NCBI GenBank assembly: GCA_021106995.1
Contig: JAIOTG010000064.1
Span: 1-10,541 of the forward strand
Reading direction: 5' to 3'
DNA length: 10,541 bases
Source of the DNA: a bacterium
GTDB taxonomy: Bacteria > Patescibacteriota > Patescibacteriia > Patescibacteriales > JAGXOH01
The translations under genes were made by a program, and so were the position numbers. The notes under the pieces are model-generated. The model was not told the DNA's origin. It did not search any database and saw only the letters and a list, made by a program, of their open reading frames with translations. Below, piece by piece: positions 7,293 to 10,541 of the stretch; position 1 is the stretch's first letter, and every line of letters starts with the position of its first letter.

Positions 7293-7760
7293 ATGAGTAG
7301 AGGTTTTACTTTAATAGAACTCTTGATTGTTATTGCAATAACTATTATTTTAGCAGGCGTTTCTTTTCCTATTTACGGAAATTTACAAGTAGGAGCTCGT
7401 CTAAATGAGAGCTCCTCTCTTTTAGTACAATCTCTAAGAATTGCTAGAGAAAGAAGTGTATCTGGCTATAATAATTCTGATCACGGAGTTTATTTTTTGA
7501 AAGATGCCCAAGGAGACAGGGATGAATATATTCTGTATCAAGGCTCTTCTTATGTGACCAGGAATAGTAGTTATGACTACCCTGTTTTATTAAAAAGGGG
7601 TTTAGATTTATCGTTTCCTGGAGATGTTAATAATTATGATATTAATTTTTCTCAAGGGGTAGGTTATCCTTTTAATTTCGGGAGTATTAATTTAGCTCAC
7701 GAGACAAAGGGATCGCTAAATATCGTTGTAAAAGAGTCGGGAGCAGTATGGAAAAACTAA
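7293..7760 (+). CDS. Type IV pilin-like / GspH-type pseudopilin
   Basis: This 155-residue protein has a very short leader (MSRG) and a class III signal site G4|F5-T-L-I-E9, with Glu at position +5 of the mature protein and a hydrophobic helix to about residue 26. A prepilin peptidase should cut after G4 and methylate F5. No such enzyme is in the window. The C-terminal part (about 40-155) is beta-rich and fits the GspH/FimT style of minor pilins, with ARERSVSG at the end of the helix and later YFLKDAQG and DEYILYQGSS. It starts 9 bases after the PilC stop. A minor or priming pilin role is more likely than a major subunit, judging by length and by the unusual partner gene downstream. Confidence 0.85.
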   Translation: MSRGFTLIELLIVIAITIILAGVSFPIYGNLQVGARLNESSSLLVQSLRIARERSVSGYNNSDHGVYFLKDAQGDRDEYILYQGSSYVTRNSSYDYPVLLKRGLDLSFPGDVNNYDINFSQGVGYPFNFGSINLAHETKGSLNIVVKESGAVWKN

Positions 7761-7801
7761 AAAGATATATTGATATTTAAAGAAAAAAACAAGAGAATAA
7801 A

Positions 7802-10541
7802 ATGAAGATAAAATTTGGGAATAATAAAGGACAATCAATTTTGGAAGTTATATTAGCTGTAGCTATTTTTGCTTTAATTGGAGTGACTTTAAGCTCTATG
7901 ATCTTGGGTAGCTTTAATTCTCTAACCAGGAGCGTCGATATGACTAAAGCCCAGGCCCTATTAGACGAAGCGGTTGAAGCGGTAAAGTCCATAAAAGGAG
8001 GGGCTTGGAACAAGATGGTTTATAACAGGAGTGCGGTGACCACAAATAGCAATGAATGGATTTTTAATGGCGAGGGCAGCTCTCAAGTTATAGATGAATA
8101 TACTAGGACTATAGATTTTGAGGATGTTTGTCGTGATTCCGGTGATAATATTATTGCTTGTCCAGGTGCATATACTGATATACATACTAAAAAAGCTGTA
8201 GTTACTATTGAGTGGGAGATTCGCCCCGGAGTTAATAATTCCATTGAGAGAGATGTTTATTTAAGTAATTGGGATTCGGGTGATTGGGCGCAAAATGATT
8301 GGACAGGAGGAGGTGGGCAAAGTGTCTGGTCTGATGATACAAGATATGATCATGATGACGGAAATATAAACAATTCTGACAGTGGAGGACTTAGATTAAA
8401 TAATAGCGTTGCTGGTTGTGGAGTGAAAACTTGGCATTTTAATAGTAGCGGTAATTATAATTTTGATAACAATAAGATAGAAGTGGTTAGCAGTAAAACT
8501 CAAATTAAAACATCAGATGACGATTGTCTTGGGAGCGCTACGGATTGTACAAATTTTAGTGATCAGCCAACCTGTTCTAATCAATTTGGTTGTTTTTGGG
8601 CTCCTGGTTCTTGTGGTGGATCAGCAAATTCTTGCTCTGTTTTATCTAGTAGTGATAATTGCGGTACTTGTGGTTGTGGCTGGACCCAAGGACTTTGTTC
8701 TAATAATGGAAATTGCAATCTTTGTGTTGATACTGCACAATGTTCAGATTGTAGTTGTGCAAGTTGTGGTTGGGGCGGGGCTAGTTGTCCATGGGTTGAA
8801 GCTTGGAATGGCGAGAAGTGGATAAAAGAACATGAAGCTTTTCCCTTTGCGATTTTTAGATCAGTAAAGAATACTACTTATGATTCTTTGCCAAGTATTC
8901 AGTGTATAGAAGGAGAGGCTAAGGTTAGAATTTATGAGGGCTTGCAAGAAAAAACTTATTTAGAAGATTTTAATTTATATAAAACCGAAAGTGATGGCTT
9001 TGTTAAGCCTGATCTTGATGGTCGTGTAAGGGTAATAAAAAATTGGACTATTCCAGATCAGTGTTCAACTTCTAATGGAATAAACAATGAACAATGCTTG
9101 TCTATGATTAGTGAGTATGACAGTGTTTTTTTTGAGCCAAAATTTAACTCTCAGATAAAAGATGATTATTTAGAATTAACTTTTAAAGATTTAAAGAATG
9201 ATAATCCTAAGCTTTACTTAGTGGTTCGTAAACAAGCCTTTCTAACAACTTATTACCAATATATGGTTCATATTATGGGTGAAAAACAATTTTCTATATT
9301 TGATAAAATTTCTAATTGGCCTATAATTAGGCAAATTACCAAAAAATGGTGGAATGATAATTTGAGAGTACAAATAGAGGTTTGGGATGGAAAAAAATGG
9401 AGAAAGCAAAATGATCTTTCAGCTGGCCTGCATATGCCTGGCAGTGGGGCTGATGATTTTTTAATTTCTTTAAAAAAAATAGATAGATCAAGAGATAATT
9501 TAAAGGTTAGAATGCGATTTATAACTGGTGGTTTTGGAATTGATTACGTGGCCTTAGATGATAGTGTTGACGAAGAGTTGGATATTAAAGAAATTAAACC
9601 CCAAAAAATTATTTTTAACAATAATGAAGTTAATGATTTTAATATACAATTAGAGTACAATGATTACGTGGAGATGGTTTATAAATGTAATGAGAATGAT
9701 GATTTGTTTTTTTCTATTTCTGGTCATTATAATTTGAAAGATTTTGATGAAAAAAGAGAAAAGGATACTCTTTCAGCTTGGTCTGAGTTTATTATGTTTT
9801 TTTTAGGAGGAAAAGAATACACTATTCGAACAGCTCAAGAAAAAGGTCTTTTTAAAAAAGCCTCAAGTTTAAGTGATTTTAGTTATGAAGAGATTTTAGC
9901 TCAAAAAAAGCCTTGTGTTTTAGCTTATTTAATTATTTTTGAGTTAGTTTTAATTTTATTAGTTTTAATTTTATTAGTTTTTAAAATTAATAAAAAATAT
10001 CTTTTATTTTTATTTGCTATAGGAACTATTTTGATAGGAGTTTTAATTTACAAAATAACTTTTGTTCAAGGGGGTGGTGCTTGTTCAGATGGGGGATCTC
10101 TTTTGTGTAACTCTTGTAACGAGATAGATTGTAATGTATGCACTCAATGTCTTTGGATTCCAGATTCTTGTTCAGGGGTAGCAGATGATTGTAGTATTCA
10201 CAATAATCAAACGGATTGTTCTGTCTGTGGTTGTTCTTGGCTTTCTGGTTCTTGTGACGGAGCGGTTGATTCTTGTGAAAGCTTCGACAGTAATCAAGGT
10301 TCTTGCGAAAGTCAGTCAGGATGTTCTTGGATTCCAGGGGTATATTTTACAGATAACCCATCTATTAGTCCAAATAATACCCACACAGTTTCAAGTATTG
10401 ATTATTGGTCTTCATTTTCTGAAAACGCAACTAAAAATGGCGGTGAAATTTATTATCAATTATCAAGCGATGATGGTTTGACTTGGGATTATTGGAACGG
10501 TTCTGGTTGGGTTAATGCTAGTCCAACAGATTATAATATTG
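7802..10541 (+). CDS. Giant modular pilin-like protein, partial (open at window end)
   Basis: One uninterrupted frame runs 913 codons from ATG 7802 to the edge. An in-frame stop at 7778 fixes the start. The N-terminus is a prepilin: G10|Q11-S-I-L-E15 with a helix to about 34. Then come a GspI-like head (to about 155), a DWTGGGGQSVWSD...Y segment (166-199), cysteine array 1 (242-329, 17 Cys), W-N-G module 1 (331-394), a linker, W-D-G module 2 (526-588, with IDYVALDDS at 580-588), a beta-rich tail to about 660, two TM helices (about 706-727 and 733-752) around a KINKK loop, cysteine array 2 (761-841, 15 Cys), and a segment with EIYYQLSSDDGLTW plus WNGSGW. By the positive-inside rule the hairpin loop is cytosolic and both arrays face outside. 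No enzymatic motif was found. The roles are probably adhesion or a surface scaffold tied to the pilus machine (inference). The full length is unknown. Confidence 0.85.
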   Translation, partial: MKIKFGNNKGQSILEVILAVAIFALIGVTLSSMILGSFNSLTRSVDMTKAQALLDEAVEAVKSIKGGAWNKMVYNRSAVTTNSNEWIFNGEGSSQVIDEYTRTIDFEDVCRDSGDNIIACPGAYTDIHTKKAVVTIEWEIRPGVNNSIERDVYLSNWDSGDWAQNDWTGGGGQSVWSDDTRYDHDDGNINNSDSGGLRLNNSVAGCGVKTWHFNSSGNYNFDNNKIEVVSSKTQIKTSDDDCLGSATDCTNFSDQPTCSNQFGCFWAPGSCGGSANSCSVLSSSDNCGTCGCGWTQGLCSNNGNCNLCVDTAQCSDCSCASCGWGGASCPWVEAWNGEKWIKEHEAFPFAIFRSVKNTTYDSLPSIQCIEGEAKVRIYEGLQEKTYLEDFNLYKTESDGFVKPDLDGRVRVIKNWTIPDQCSTSNGINNEQCLSMISEYDSVFFEPKFNSQIKDDYLELTFKDLKNDNPKLYLVVRKQAFLTTYYQYMVHIMGEKQFSIFDKISNWPIIRQITKKWWNDNLRVQIEVWDGKKWRKQNDLSAGLHMPGSGADDFLISLKKIDRSRDNLKVRMRFITGGFGIDYVALDDSVDEELDIKEIKPQKIIFNNNEVNDFNIQLEYNDYVEMVYKCNENDDLFFSISGHYNLKDFDEKREKDTLSAWSEFIMFFLGGKEYTIRTAQEKGLFKKASSLSDFSYEEILAQKKPCVLAYLIIFELVLILLVLILLVFKINKKYLLFLFAIGTILIGVLIYKITFVQGGGACSDGGSLLCNSCNEIDCNVCTQCLWIPDSCSGVADDCSIHNNQTDCSVCGCSWLSGSCDGAVDSCESFDSNQGSCESQSGCSWIPGVYFTDNPSISPNNTHTVSSIDYWSSFSENATKNGGEIYYQLSSDDGLTWDYWNGSGWVNASPTDYNI
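8525..8788 (+). repeat. Cysteine-repeat array 1 (protein-level) in the giant pilin-like gene
   Basis: Residues 242-329 carry 17 Cys. The unit is C-x5-C-x-W-x4-C-x6-C with about 27-29 residues between unit starts: C258...C264-F-W266...C271...C278; C287-x2-C290-x-C292-x-W294-x4-C299; then a compressed unit C314-x2-C317-x-C319-x2-C322-x-W324-x4-C329. The pattern recalls small disulfide-rich extracellular modules. Family membership is not established. The Cys codons are mostly TGT. Confidence 0.75.
8792..9565 (+). repeat. Two related W-[ND]-G modules (protein-level)
   Basis: Module 1 (331-394) and module 2 (526-588) share E-x-W-[ND]-G-x-K-W-x-K at the start (W335NG and W528DG), a middle KVR, and a final hydrophobic strand (YLEDFNLYK and IDYVALDDS). 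Spacing inside each is nearly equal, so they look like an old duplication. They resemble beta-rich extracellular modules I recall from large bacterial and archaeal surface proteins. No catalytic residues are evident. Confidence 0.6.
9917..10057 (+). other. Two-helix transmembrane hairpin coded inside the pilin-like ectodomain
   Basis: Residues of about 706-727 (VLAYLIIFELVLILL onward) and 733-752 (YLLFLFAIGTILIGVLIYKI) are two clear TM segments joined by F-K-I-N-K-K, with positive charges as expected for a cytosolic loop. The first helix contains a perfect 15-base tandem repeat. Pilin-family proteins normally have only the N-terminal helix. Confidence 0.75.
9947..9976 (+). repeat. 15-bp tandem repeat (2 copies) within a TM helix
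   Basis: GTTTTAATTTTATTA occurs twice in tandem at 9947-9961 and 9962-9976, followed by GTTTTT. It codes VLILL twice (residues 716-725). The length is a multiple of three, so copy change would lengthen or shorten the helix without a frameshift. Confidence 0.85.
10082..10324 (+). repeat. Cysteine-repeat array 2 (protein-level) in the giant pilin-like gene
   Basis: Residues 761-841 carry 15 Cys in the same pattern as array 1: C777-x2-C780-x2-C783-x-W785-x4-C790-x6-C797; C806-x2-C809-x-C811-x-W813-x4-C818-x6-C825; C835-x5-C841-x-W843. Unit starts are exactly 29 residues apart (777, 806, 835). The last unit lacks its fourth Cys and runs into the next segment (IPGVYF). Confidence 0.78.

Noticed and set aside
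7777-8185. Two overlapping - strand open frames
   Set aside because: They lie opposite the well-supported prepilin N-terminus, have no recognisable domain and no start context.
8517-8825. Open frame of 102 codons on the + strand in another phase, rich in Val/Leu
   Set aside because: It is the shifted reading of cysteine array 1: TGT/GGT/TCT-rich codons read out of phase give Val and Leu. The main frame from 7802 passes through it unbroken.
8789-10081. Separate gene or frameshifted pseudogene in the middle of the large frame
   Set aside because: I followed the phase line by line from 7802 to 10541: there are no stops and no phase change, and no start with a ribosome site is needed.
10185-10481. 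Open frame of 98 codons on the + strand in another phase
   Set aside because: The same effect over cysteine array 2; the composition is a shadow of the large frame and there is no start signal.
1-10541. CRISPR array, tRNA or rRNA gene, or insertion sequence with transposase
   Set aside because: No regularly spaced direct repeats, cloverleaf, rRNA-like stretch or transposase frame was seen on either strand.

Overview
The window is strongly AT-rich and densely coded on the + strand. Its layout, protein families and domain vocabulary suggest a Patescibacteria/CPR genome: short type IV pilus genes in one operon, stand-alone receivers, a zinc-ribbon/coiled-coil membrane protein ending in an 'AWYI...KYFLG' segment, and pilin-like proteins carrying long modular ectodomains. 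The lineage is an inference from gene style. No rRNA or marker gene is present to prove it.

Layout. (1) 98-2425: a polytopic membrane protein of the O-antigen ligase/polymerase (Wzy_C) family with a C-terminal TPR region. (2) 2426-2786: a 361-base gap that holds a terminator-like hairpin, a second hairpin with a UUCG loop, both enclosed by a perfect 23-bp inverted repeat (2446-2602), then a good extended -10 promoter (2609-2637) and an AT-rich leader. (3) 2787-10541: one apparent operon with gaps of 4 to 41 bases. Its order is zinc-ribbon/TM/coiled-coil/calcium-loop protein, two single-domain response regulators, PilB-type assembly ATPase, PilC-type platform protein, a GspH-like pseudopilin, and a very large pilin-like protein that starts at 7802 and is still open at the window edge (at least 913 residues).

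The operon reads as a type IV pilus or pseudopilus assembly unit. PilB supplies ATP-driven force, PilC anchors the inner-membrane platform, and the two class III signal-peptide proteins are candidate (minor) pilins. The two receivers plausibly control the machine through protein-protein contact, because neither has an output domain. No prepilin peptidase, PilT, PilM/N/O or histidine kinase lies in the window.

The most unusual object is the 7802-10541 protein. A normal prepilin N-terminus leads into two cysteine-rich arrays with a repeat of about 29 residues. Between them lie two related W-[ND]-G modules and a two-helix transmembrane hairpin. The cysteine register of the array is nearly continuous if residues of about 330-760 are removed, so the block looks like a nested in-frame insertion. 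The second item of note is the folded intergenic element at 2446-2602.
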